Shown here piece by piece: positions 41,401-55,300 of a stretch of 64,000 bases of DNA (position 1 is the stretch's first letter; every line of letters starts with the position of its first letter). The notes under the pieces are model-generated. The model saw only the letters and a program-made list of their open reading frames with translations, did no database searches and was not told the origin of the DNA. The stretch is from Unio delphinus. Taxonomy: Eukaryota > Mollusca > Bivalvia > Unionida > Unionidae. The stretch is from NCBI GenBank assembly GCA_029339505.1, contig JAQISU010000057.1, positions 6,593,501 through 6,657,500 of the forward strand, in the 5' to 3' direction. Both the position numbers and the translations under genes were made by a program.

Positions 41401-44400
41401 GAATTTGGTTATCATGATGAAGTCATTTATGTTAGATTACAAAATCTAAACAGCAAAATTAATTTTAAAAAATGGCTTTTCTTTGTACAAGTTTTACAAT
41501 TATATTAAGACCAGAATAACATTAAGTAATTAGATATGAACAAAAAAATAAAACTGGAAGTTAACAGAGTAGCTTCAAAAGAATGATTAAATAAAAAATG
41601 ACCTAAATCACATCACTTTAAAAGTTAAATACTCATGTGAAGTAGTCATGGTAACAAAATTATGTCCCCTTACAAGTTCTATTACTCATTTTGAGTATTA
41701 ATGGTTACAAAATTATGTCCCCTTACCAGTTCCATTAATCATGTTGGCATAGTATGTAGTCCAAAATGGAAGCACACTGGAAAAACAGGAATAACACATG
41801 AGACCTGATGATATACATGGATTGTAAAATGGGTAATAACATGTTCATGTACACTTTTGATGTAATTTCTAATCATTACCTAGTTGAGAATATTTTTTTT
41901 TATTGCAAGCTGAAGTAATCATTCTTGAATAGAAATTTCAGAATTTTCAAGAACTCTATGAATAAGAAATGAATTACGATTTTTCCCCCAGGAGTTATCT
42001 GTGACTATAAAAAAATGAATACTAAAAAGATGCAAAAAAACTTTTCATTGGCCAACATATAATTTCTAGTCTGAATGTCAGCAGGGGGTCAATACCACTG
42101 ACAATTTCAACTCATATGGAAATTGTAAATATAAACAATCAGACTTTTTCAAAACCAGTCTATTTTAATAAAAACTATTGTATGCATCCAATACATTTAC
42201 ATATTTAAAGCTCACTGCAGACTGTTATGAGTCTAAATTCTTACAAAAAGGAACAAGAAAGAGTGAAGACAACAAGCTTTGTAAAATTTATCAAATAATT
42301 TATTTCCTTAGAATATCAAGTGAAAAATGAGAAGGAAAAAAACTTAAGGCTTTACAAATCAAAATCCAAGAATTAAAAAATAGAAGTCCTAGTAATAAAA
42401 AGTCCTGAATGAAACTGAATTTGAATCCTGATGAAATCCAAAATGGAAAACGATGACATCTGTTATAAGCTGTGAAGTGTTGTTGTGTCAACAGTTTCTT
42501 GTTGAATCAACACAAATATTATTCCAGTTTTCAATTCAGTATAAATTCCAATAAATGTTTTTATCCAAGAAAAATAGCATGTAATGGAATAAACAAACAA
42601 AAAATGTAAAACTAACAAACAAACAATTAAATTAAATCAAATATAGATAACAAGATAGTGAACTACATCACTTCTGTCTGTACCAATATGGTGACCATAT
42701 TACCAAATGGAATCAATTTTGGTTTCAAATGCCAAAACACTGATAGTGTTATGGATCCCCCTAACAACAATCTGGTTACAAATAATATATTGATGAATAA
42801 AATGACTAAGTTTTTGTGCATTTTCTATATCCTTTATGCCTTTGTTTCTAAAATTGGTAAGGGGAATGAAAAATGGGACGGTAAGTGATTACTATAATAA
42901 ACCCAATCAAAAGTTAATAAATATGCAGAATTTTTAAATAACTTTTGAAATTGTTCCCAATTAGTCTATATTTACTACAAAACATTGAATTCAAGCCATA
43001 TATCCAACCAGCCTTGAAAATCCATGTAAATCATGTAACGATGAAGTTAATTATACACAATTACCGTATTTTGTTGTGTATAATGCGCACTTTTTTTACT
43101 TAATTTTCTTATCTTAAGTCGGGGGTGCGCATTGTATACAAGAACTAAAAAAAAAAGATTTTTTCCAGGTCGATCTGAAGAGGATATAGGCACTCACTAC
43201 TTGTGAAATATTAAATCCATTGTACATTGCATTGTAACTAAAATGTTTACCGGTACAAGCCGTATTAAAGAAATAAATAATGCTTACAAATAGTCTTGTT
43301 CTTTGATTGCTGATGTTAATAAACTGGTTTCATTTCACGTCACTGTGTCAAGTTTTGTTCTGTGCCACGGCCAGAAATACATGTAGTTAACTGGCAATTT
43401 GTTCAAAAGCTGTGCAAAGTGCCGCATTGGAGCGGAACAAATACCACTGTGTGGATTACCGTACTTGTTCCGTAAATGTTCAGTACCATATTCCATAACT
43501 GTTGATCTAATCGAATTTTTTCTTCATTTATTATTGGTCGAATTGAAATATAATATGTGTAGAATTCAACTAGTGTTAATGTTCTCATCAGAACATCTGT
43601 TGGGGACATATATATTTTTGCGACTACGGGTTCTTTCTTACGGGAACACTGATACGTTGTGAAACAAAATAATGTATGAAGTCGGGAAACATTTTTTTTC
43701 CTCTTTGGAAAAAAAGCTTGTTGCTTAGTTTTATTTCTCATCTTAAATCATAGTATTTGAGATATTTTACGATTATACAGTGATCAATGGCTTCAATGCT
43801 TCATCAACTCGGTGTGGTCTTTTCACGGTAATCGGCGCCAGGTAAGCTTTGATGCTCTCAACATAGTTACAATGCTTTGTCTCGGTGAGCAGTATTTAAT
43901 TGATTCAGGACATATAGCGACTTTTCGAAAGTGATGAAGACAAAGTGGAATTTGAGGGATTTGATGCAATAGACTGCGTCAACTATACGAACATTTAAAG
44001 GGCCCTTTTAAGGGCCAACAATAAAATCGGAAAGATACAATATCAATATTGCAACTTTTTCATTCACTATCTAAAATGACCAACTGTTGTTGCACTATGA
44101 AAATGGAGCGAAATAGCGGTAGTCACAATTTTAAAATGCATTATATCACATGCGCGTTATATGGCAGAACTACGTTTTTTCCACTTATTTTGGGTCGAAA
44201 ATCGGGGTGCGCATTATACATCGGTGCGCGTTATACACACCAAAATACGGTATGAGGCCAAACAATAAAGATGATGATTATGTTGTAAAATATTTTAGAT
44301 AAGAGATTTATCAATTACAGTGACCTAGTTAAAGTTTTTTTTACAATAATGACCTAGTTAAGATGAGGTATGATACTAGACTAGTTAAACTTAATTTCTA

Positions 44401-47400
44401 TGGTCTACATTCATCATAAAAATAATAATTCAACAGTCAAGCCAGGGAGTTCATTTAATTTTACATGTTTCTTTCCATTTCCAGAAGAAAGAAGAACATA
44501 TTTTGTAATACATAATGTGGTTTACATCTTAGGTCAAAACAAATTGTTATAGTAATTAAGAGTACAGATAACAGCTGTTGGTTATGCATAACACAACAGC
44601 TATTATATCTACATTTTGATGTGGATATACAGTATGAACTAGCACATAACAGTAAACTTAATATGCTCAGGTCTGCAGTCACATAATGCAATGGTAGATA
44701 TAGGTCGAGGCAACTGGTTAGGAATAATCAGTAGAAAAACCACACAGACTCTGACCTGGCAGGTATATTAATCAAAAGCATATCAGGGTCAAATTTTTCC
44801 AGTTGACCCCAATTTATAAGTAAGTATATATATTATTATGATAGGTGATGACTTCTCATGCATCTGTGTATCCATTCATCTATGTGTTGGTTGTCCTTCT
44901 AATTGGAGCTCCTTCCAGATGGTGGTCTTATATGACATGATGATTTATCAATGACCTAATTATAATTTTTAAAATTATAAGATTGGGTACAGGTGGTGAA
45001 GGTCACATCATCCATAAGATGACATAATTATAATTTTTAAAATGATAAGATTGGGTACAGGTGGTGAAGGTCACATCATCCATAAGATGACATAATTATA
45101 ATTTTTAAAATCATAAGATTGGGTACAGGTGGTGAAGGTCACATCATCCATAAGATGACCTAATTATAATTTTTAAAATCATAAGATTGGGTACAGGTGG
45201 TGAAGGTCACATCATCCATAAGATAACCTAATTATAATTTTTTAAATCATAAGATTGGGTGAAGGTCACACCAACCATAAGATGACCTAATTATAATTTT
45301 TAAAATCATAAGATTGGGTACAGGTGGTGAAGGTCACATCATCCATAAGATGACCTAATTATAATTTTAAAATTATAAGATTGGGTACAGGTGGTGAAGA
45401 TCACATCATCCATAAGATGACCTAATTATAATTTTTTAAATCATAAGATTGGGTACAGGTGGTGAAGGTCACATCATCCATAAGTTGACCTAATTATAAT
45501 TTTTAAAATTATAAGATTGGGTACAGGTGGTGATGGTCACATCATCCATAAGTTGACCTAATTATAATTTTAAAATCATAAGATTGGGTACAGGTGGTGA
45601 AGGTCACATCATCCATAAGATTGACTCATGATTGTAATGAACTCGGATGTCCATATATAACAAATGGAGGAGGGTGACTGTATATCTAAGAAAATGTTTA
45701 ATAAGTGTATGACTTTAATAGGAATGTTTCATTACAATAAATGATGTCTTTGATAGGATAAGCTTCATGAGAATAAGTAAGGTTTTGTTTTCTGGATGAA
45801 ACACAGCACTGACTGGGAAAGGGGTCAACAGTCAAAAGGTTTTGTAAGCTAATGTGCAAATGTTTTTCTTAATGGCTTCCTGCTTTAATTTACCTTGATC
45901 CATTGTACTTGTCAATGACCCCAAGCAAGCTGATATCTTTCTCTCCTGTATGAATTGTGTAGACGCCATCATCTGTATCATTTTTCTGCAAATCCCCAAT
46001 GAAGAAAGCATTAAGTCTGAACATTTTAAAAATTAAATGATATACAGTAACTTTGTACAATGCATAATCACTGACAAATCTGAAAAATAGAAATAAAATT
46101 AAATAACTTTTCTTTTAAAGTAGGAAAATATCCATTTATGTGATGACAAGTTAAAACTAATTGTAATGACATATTCCTTTGTTCCTAACTGCACTGTAAT
46201 TTAACCATGCAAATTGTTTACAAAGGGATCCATGTACTGTTACTGTGTTACATGATTTTTGGTCTGTTCATGGTACCCTGTTTTGTTCAATGTTCATTTC
46301 TCTTTGTGTGTGAATCCACTAAAGCTATATTTAGCTGGTGCTGACCATGATATGATCTTAACAATTACCTCCAGACATAATATTCAAATAGAAGAACAGC
46401 TGTGTGAAGCCAATTACCTGTTGCAACATTACTTGAGCTGATTTCCTATAAACAATAGCACTTGTGGATAATGTGATATAAACTGTAGAGGTACATGTTA
46501 TAATATACTTTTGCTAGCAATTATTTCAGTAATGAAAATCTGAAATCTGGATATAAACATCGGAAAAAAATAATCAGACTACTTACCTTCCTATATGAAT
46601 TAAATAATGGTTTTGAACATGTATTAGATACAATGCGGCCACCTGTGAGGGATAAATTTTATATATTTGGAATGAAATGATGGTTGCACAAAAAGAGGGG
46701 TACCTTTGTACACAAACATGATGGTGACAAGAAAACTGGCCATGTAGACGGGGTGGCTGTTGTGGTGGAGTTTGTATAAGATGAGGACTGTTGTATATGA
46801 ATATTGTAGAAAAACTGCTTGCTAATTTTCACTATCATCTTAAACATTGTTAGTTTCATAACCATCTTGCATTTAAAAAAATCCACAATTATTGTATCTG
46901 AATTAAAACATCAGAGTGGTTCTATGCATTTATTTATCATATAGTATGCTTGTTATTTAATGCAATATAATAAATTTGTGTACCAGAGCTTGTATGTACT
47001 AATTTATCCCATGGTATGCTTGATACATAATGCATCATAATATTATTGAGAGCTCTCTCCAAGCACTTCTAATGCATGCTGTACCCTTAGATGCTTTCTT
47101 TGACCAACAATTTTCTCATACTGTACAGCTTACGGACCCCCAATAACAATACATGAATCCTCAGTGTTTGAAATGTGAAATTACTAGATGTACATTATCC
47201 CTATAGGTTTTTTAAAAATTGTCTGAATTGGTATTAAGGAAAAACACATCAATAGAAATAAATAATTTTTGCATTTAAAAGTTAAAAAGGTACAAATTTA
47301 TTGAGTTACTTGAGTGAAGTGATACAATGTCCTTGACTGACTCCCTATTTTCGCACCTAGACTTTCAGTTTTCATTTTTGAAGTCTAAGGATGCATTGCA

Positions 47401-49300
47401 TGACTACCAATGTCCAAGGTACCTCTGAGGGTCCAGGTCTCCCAATATCAAAGGTTTACAGAAAGCTCTGAGGTCAAGGATTCCCAATATCAAAGGTTTA
47501 CAGAAAGCTCTGTGGGTCTAGGACTCCCAATATCAAAGGTTTACTGAAAGGTCTGAGGGTCTAGGCCTCCCAATATCAAAGGTTTACAGAAAGGTCTGAG
47601 GGTCTAGGGCTCTCAATATCAAAGATTTACAAAAAGCTCTGAGGGTCTATGACTCCCAATATCCAAGGTTTACAGAAAGCTTTGAGGGTCTAGGACTCTC
47701 AATATCCAAGGTTTACAGAAAGCTCTGAGGGTCTAGGACTCCCAATATCAAAGGTTTACAGAAAGCTCTGAGGGTCTAGGACTCCCAATATCAAAGGTTT
47801 ACAGAAAGCTCTGAGGGTCTAGGACTACCAATATCAAAGGTTTACAGAAAGCTCTGAGGGTCTATGACTCCCAATATCAAAGGTTTACAGAAAGCTCTGA
47901 GGGTCCAGGGTTCCTAGTGTCAAAGGTATGTAGATACCTCTAAGGATCCAGGGCTCTCAGTGTAAAAGATTTACGGGCAGCTTGAGAGTTCAGGTCTCCA
48001 GTGTGAAAGGTTTGCAGAGAGCTCTGGTACCATTTTAGCAGCCAGAAAAAAAAAAGATTATTTCCTTCATCACTGAAATGAAGGGTTAACATAACAAAGC
48101 TACAAAGAAAGTGGGCATATGAAAAAAAATGGACGTTTCTAAAAACAGATGTAACTACATTGCATATATTGTGCCATATTTTCATATTTGTACTTGATTG
48201 TGTACCACCTCAGTTACTTTAATGCATCAGTTCATTTCTGATAAAAGCTTTTGTAGTGATTCTTATAACATTATTGGAACAATAAACTGGTACAAATAGT
48301 TATTTAAATGCTACTAGATCAAGCAATTTCATTTTTATACTTGTTAAAAGTTGAGAATAGTTATCAGTGACTACTGTGGTTTTAATGGAGTAAAACTGTG
48401 ATGTTGAGGACACATGTACTCTCTCGCATGGCTTACAGGTTGTTTCAAACTAGTTTAGAAAATATTTTTGACTGCCATTTTCTACAGAAGAAACAAAAGA
48501 AAAAAATTAATGTATTAAATGCAGATAGGCATAAGGAGAAATAAAGTTCACATTTAAATGAGGTCCTGAGTGGTCTAAAGCGCTCTCCGTTATGGATCAC
48601 TGCCATCTCACCTCTTTCTGCTTGGGTTCAAGTCACAGATTCGGCCAATGTGGGTATGTGAGAAAGCTTTCCAGTAGCTTCTTGTGGGTCAGTGGTTCTT
48701 TATGGGGTTTTCGCCGGGTTCTTCCTCCATCATTAATACTAGCCACCATGTATAGCCTATCACGTACTGAAAAATGGCGTTAAACACTACAACAATAACA
48801 ACATGTTTAAATAAGAGAACCAAAGTGTGTGCATGAACACACACACACAAACACACACACACTTGCATTGCTGAACTTTCTTGTTCTGCTCTCAATTCTC
48901 CCTATTCTGTCTAAGAAGAGAAACCATTTCTCCTTCAAATTCTATTTAGTTCAACTCCTGGACACAAAATAATTTCATCTGTTAAGACTTTTGGATGAAA
49001 TATGCCATATATAAAACATACCATCTCAATCTATTCACTGTCAAAAATAACCTAAGTGGTCACACCTTTCGTGTCAAATATAGTGCACCATTCATCCATT
49101 TCCTTTCAAAATAACCTATGTAGTCACACATTTCAGGTCAAATATACCACATCATTCATCCATTTGCTATCAAAATAACCTCGATGGTAATACCTTTTTA
49201 CTATCAAAATGACTTAAGTGGTTATGCCTTTTGGGTGTATTTACCACAGCCATTTTCCATTTGCTATCAAATAATTTAAATGGTGAAGCCTTTTGGGTCA

Positions 49301-49362
<62 letters not shown>

Positions 49363-52316
49363 ATCTAACAATAATATTGCTTTATTTATAGAGGGTGACT
49401 CATTAGTCAAAGACTATTCTCCCTTGAGGCCCTCTACCAGCAGCCAAATCCATTCACTATTCAAAATTACCTAAGCAATTAAACCTTTGGGTGAAATGTA
49501 CCCCAGGTTTAATCCATTCAAAATAACCTCATCAGTTAAGTCTTTTGGGTGAAATATACCACAGACTTACTCCATTCAAAAGATATGTGTGCATGAATGT
49601 TGTGTGTGCATTATGCTGAATTATTTTGCACATATCATGTATGCATTATTCATGCCCACCATCATACCCTGGACAAGATTCACTAAATATATTCCACTGA
49701 AAAGTCAAGCCTCTTGGTCCTTTGGTCAAGCTTATAACATAGATCTAACTGTATGTTTTGGCAATGTAACTAGAAAAATGATGAAACTTTACTTATTGTT
49801 TATTCTCACTATTTACCATGATTATAATGCAAAGAATAAAAAATTTATCAAAACAGCTAGAAAATGTAAAAGGTCAAGTAAGACATTTACAAACTATCCT
49901 CAATCAGATTTTATGGTCTGAAGTCCATAATGTGAATGGTACAGAAGGCGTATCAAATTATATGGTATGAAGTCACTGTGGTGAATGGTACAGAAGGTGT
50001 ATCAAATTATATGGTATGAAGTCACTGTGGTGAATGGTACAGAAGGTGTATCAAATTATATGGTATGAAGTCACTGTGGTGAATGGTACAGAAGGTGTAT
50101 CAAACTGTAAGGCCTGAAGTCTCCATGGTGAATGGTACAGAAGGTGTATCAAATTGGATGGCCTGAAGTCTACATGGTGATACAGAAGGTGTATCAAACT
50201 GTAAGGCCTGAAGTCTCCATGGTGATACAGAAGGTGTATCAAATTGTATGGCCTGAAGTCTCCATGGTGAATGGTACAGAAGGTGTATCAAATTGTATGG
50301 CCTAAAATCTCCATGGTGATACAGAAGGTGTATCAAATTGTATGACCTGAAGTCTCCATGGTGAATGGTACAGAATGTGTATCATATTATATGGCCCGAA
50401 TTCTCCATGGTGAATGGTACAGAAGGTGTATCAAATTGTAAGGCCTGAAGTCTCCATGGTGAATGGTACAGAAGTTGTATCAAATTGTATGGCCTGAAGT
50501 CTCCATGGTGAATAGTACAGAAGATGTATCAAATTGTATGGCCTGAAATCTCCAAGGTAAATGGTACAGAATGTGTATCAGATTGTATGTCCCAAAGTCT
50601 CCATGGTGAATGGTACAGAAGGTGTATCAACTCTTATGGCCTGAAGTCACTATGGTGAAAGGTAGAGATATCCAGTAACATTATACACATATGCACTTAA
50701 TAAAAAATGCAAATAAGTGCACAGATGGAAAATTTGAAAAATATACCTGTGATACTTTCAGAGTACAGTGGAACCCTGCTATAACATGCACTGCATTAAA
50801 GCAAATTCAGATATAACGCAGTTGCGGCGTGTATCCCAAAATTTTGTATATTTATTTGCACATGATTTTTTCTTCTTCTTCAAAGTACCTTAAAATAATG
50901 TATTAAGAATTTATTATCATTCTGGGGAAAGGATCATGTATAGAGAAGAGATCACATAAGAATTCAAATAAAATACGACCATGGCATGGTTCCTGACATT
51001 TTAAATATATGTACGAGTATTTTTCTCATACTGGAAGATTTTTTATTTGAAGTACAAGAAAGCAAATTTTGTAGTAAATTATGTTTCTCCGAGAATACTT
51101 ACCCAATCACATTACTTTAGGGATATTAGCCTGCTACCTCGCGAATCCAGCCCTACCAAAAGACGAAAATTCGTCTTTCCTGTCTATGTCATATAGACAA
51201 AGGGCAATAACTCTTGCCCATTACCTACCCTTGCCGCCCGTTAGGTGTCGCTTCTTTAGTTTTTAAGATGAGCGATATATAAAACACGAGGATGCTCGCA
51301 TGGCGGGGTGGTTGGGAGGGTTTCTTAGTAATGTGATTGGGTAAGTATTCTCGGAGAAACATAATTTACTAAAAAATTTGCTTTCTCCTTTGAATACATT
51401 CCCCAATCACATTACTTTAGGAGAATAAGTAATAGGAGGAGGGAATGCGGAGCATCCTACCTCCACACGGGTATCCTCTAGGGAATGATGGTTGGATTCC
51501 CCATGTGAATGATAACCCGGTCTCCTAATTTTCAATCAGCAACACAGCCCAGGGTCACGTGATATGTGACTCTTTTATACGGTTAAGAAGATAGATATTG
51601 AAATCTTCTTACCTACGAAAATTTATCTGGCGAATCCAGCGAAACTAATAGGCTGTGCTGATTGTTGTACATGAGTCTGGTGGGCGTCTGGGCTGCCCAA
51701 CACCGGACCTACTAGAATCAATGTTTGCCTCTGCGAGTACAAACTTGAAGATAAAACTGTAGAAGGTTGACTCTGCATGTCAGCCAACAGCTTCTATAAG
51801 GTGACTGATTTGCGAATTCTCAGAGTACGCCGAGCGTATAACCCACTACAGCCATGAAGCAAGGGCTTGAATGGTGATGTCTCATATCCCAGCTATCACC
51901 AGAAAAAAAAGAGGTGCTTGTATGTGACCTGACTCACCTCTATGCATTGAAATGGTGCTAGAGTGCTCAAACAGGATCTTACATGGCTGTTGATCCTGAC
52001 TTATCTATAAAGAAAGCGAGCTAATGACGACTCGTTGATCGCCAATGTATGGTAATCTATTTTGGACTACGAAGCCTGGCTGCGTCAAGAGGACCATCAA
52101 ACCCTCTGATCGGAACGGAAGAGAGTTCGGGTCACTAGAAAGGACATGTAACTCGCTCACCCTGCATGCTGAAGCTAAGGCTATCAAGAAACCCAATTTG
52201 TATGATAGTAGCTTTAACTAATTGTGGGTTAAAGACTCAATACTGTCTGAATTGAGTCATGTTAAAACCCAGGACAGATTCCATTTGGAAACAGGGTGAG
52301 GGATATAAGTCGATTG

Positions 52317-52355
<39 letters not shown>

Positions 52356-55300
52356 GTCTAAAAGATCTGACAAATCTTTGTCATGGCTGATAGCACATGT
52401 ACCAGAATGGCGGAATGTGTCTGATATCATGGAGCGGTAACATTTGAGAATAACTGGAGCCAGATGTTTCTCCTTGAAAAGCCAGAGAAAAGTTGGCCAG
52501 TTGAAGGATTGTGACACTCAGAGGAACAATGTGAATGATATGGTACCAGTCTCTGAAAACATGCCACTTGCCCTCGTAAACCTTCAGAGTAGAGGGCCTT
52601 CTTGCTCTCGAGATTCTCTCCGCAATCAAAGATTTAAATTGTTTGTCTTGCAAGGCTGTCTGGACAAGAGCCAAGCTTGAACAAAAAGACGGTCCGGACA
52701 GGGGTGGAACACCCCTGGCCGCGGTTGCTTGTGAATACTTGTGCTGACTGTAATCTTCCTGGGTAGATCTATCGCCTAGATTGAGTAGATCGGAGACCCA
52801 GTAGTTGTTCCATCTGAGAAGGGTAATCAGAACCATCTGACAATTCTGACCCCTTAACTTCTGGATTAATTCCAGTACCAAGACCGTGGGAGGGTAGGAG
52901 AATGACCATAACCCTTCCCAGGTGATTGATCGAGCATCCACGACCCAAGCTTCTGGGTCTGGAACCTGTGAGATGAAAGGTGGAGAATTTGCTATTCCAC
53001 CTTGTTGCAAAGATCAATCATCGGACGTCTCCAAAGTGTGTCGATTGGAAGAAAGTCCGATTGATGGAGTGACCATTCTGTGTGTCTGAATTGTACCTTG
53101 AGGTGGAGATTGTCGAACCAATGTAGAAACTGCCAGTTCAGATTGCACAGGTCTGGTGATTGGTGTCCCCTTGTTTTGAGGCAAGGCACCACCACAATGT
53201 TGTCTGACATAATGAGGGCAGTTTGAAATAAGAGTTGATCCTGCCCGAAATGAAAGGCATTGATGACAACCGTTATTTCTGAAAAATTTATGTGGAAAGG
53301 GCTCGCCCCTGGCACCCACGTGCCGCTGACAGTATCTAAGTCCGGCAACAGGTGGGCACCCCAACCGTAGGTATTAGTGGCGGAACATACCGTTATCCCC
53401 TAGGGGTATCTCCAGAGTAATCCCTGTGGACAGCCTACAGGGGTTGTGCCATTGACTCAAGAATGATCGTATCTCTGGCGTGAGCATGACTGTTTTCTGG
53501 GATCGAAGGGACTTGAAAATGGCGCAATTACGCTAGCAAAGTCCTTTGTAAAGGGCGACTAAAAGGACGGCTGAGAGGGATCAAGTCTGCTGCCGCATTG
53601 AATAATCCGAGGATCTGCAACTCTCTCGCTAAAATGCGCATCCTGCCGGAAATGGACTCTACGAGTGCAATTATCTGGATGATCGCAAACTCGAAGAAGC
53701 CTTACCAGATTCAGATCGGGAGAAACTCCACACCCAGATGGACCAAAATCCGGATTGGACAGATCAGACTTTATCCAGTTCACGAGAAAGCCTATATGAC
53801 GTAAAGTGATATAAGATCGTTTCTGCCTTTGAGCAGAGTAGAACTTGACAGATGTTACTGGAGGATGTCGTCCAAATATACTGCCGACGCAATAGATGAA
53901 GTCGAGCGGAACAGGGTGACGACGTAATCCATAACCTTGGTACTAGCCCAAGGGCTTAAATTTAGGCCAAAAGGTATGACATGGAACTGATAAGCCTAGT
54001 CCCGACAAGCACAACGGAGAATGACCGCAACTCGTGGGATAGGGACGTGAAATGTGTGTCGGTCATATCTAGCCAGCATATGATGGGGTTTAAGCGACGT
54101 GCCCTTCATACATGCGTCACGACGTATCAGGTCTAGGTTGGCAGAAGCAGTCAGCGCATTGGCCATGGAATGGTGAGCTGCCCTGTTAAGAACCCTAGCT
54201 AACCGGGCCGTCGAATCCCAAGCATGTTCATTGCCAGATTTATCAGCGATCCTGAAAATGGCTAGGGAGGCTAGATCTAACAGTGAAGACGTAGCGACTA
54301 CATTTCGAACCAGCTTGGACTTGGCATTGAACACCGTTTAGTCCACTTTATAAGACAATGGAGCAGACATATGGACTGCTGCCATATTTTTATCCAGAGC
54401 CGGGACCTCAGTACTGAACGCACCGGAGTGAGTTTTGTACCATCGACCTGAAAACGACGCTGGTACTTGGCTTTCAGAAAAGAAAAACCTTAGCAATTCC
54501 TGGATCCCCTATGCGTGTCGACAGACGGTCATTAATTTCCTTAATTTTGTCGACTTGGGAAGGAGGCGGAAGGATAGAGTCTCTTCCCCCTCATCCAGAT
54601 CGACCGACGCTCTAACCTTAAAGTCGGTAATGGCAGCAGGAGGTGGAGGGCATTCTGAAGGGGCCAACACCTTATAAATTTCCTCCACTGCGGCTTTGAA
54701 GCTGAACTCAGTCCGTTCCATAGTTGGATCTGCATACCGCTGATTTGCCTGCGACTCATCGCACTCACTATGTACATAATCTTGCTCTGGTAAAGCATCC
54801 ATATCGGGGTAATGCATACCAGGTGGCATAGATGACTCGATTCCATCATCTCTGATAAAGGCATTCACTCTCCCTTGTGGATGAGCTGTTAGCCTATGGA
54901 CGGCCGGCAATGCCGAATGAATTGATTGGCATATGTTTGGCCTGAATGACTGCGACGGGCCGGCTATGACCGGCACCGACCGCTCGAATGATCGGGTTGG
55001 ATCGAGAGATTCCTCGCCAACTATCTGTGTCATGGTAGTGATATGTAACCGGTAGTACGGATTGACAGACGGAAACATCATTAGAATCTTCGTCAATCCG
55101 ATTTGTGCGGATTGCGGTATGATAAAAGTCCCCGTGCTGGTACAGCGGTATAGTCGGATGGACTGGTATAAGACTAAAATCTCCATACGGTTGGACGACT
55201 GGTGCCTGTTGGGCTGGACGGCCGGAGCCGGATGAACGGTCAGTGCCGGCAAGTGTCGGCTGAAAGCTTGGCTGGACGACCGGTGCCATATGGGCTGAAC

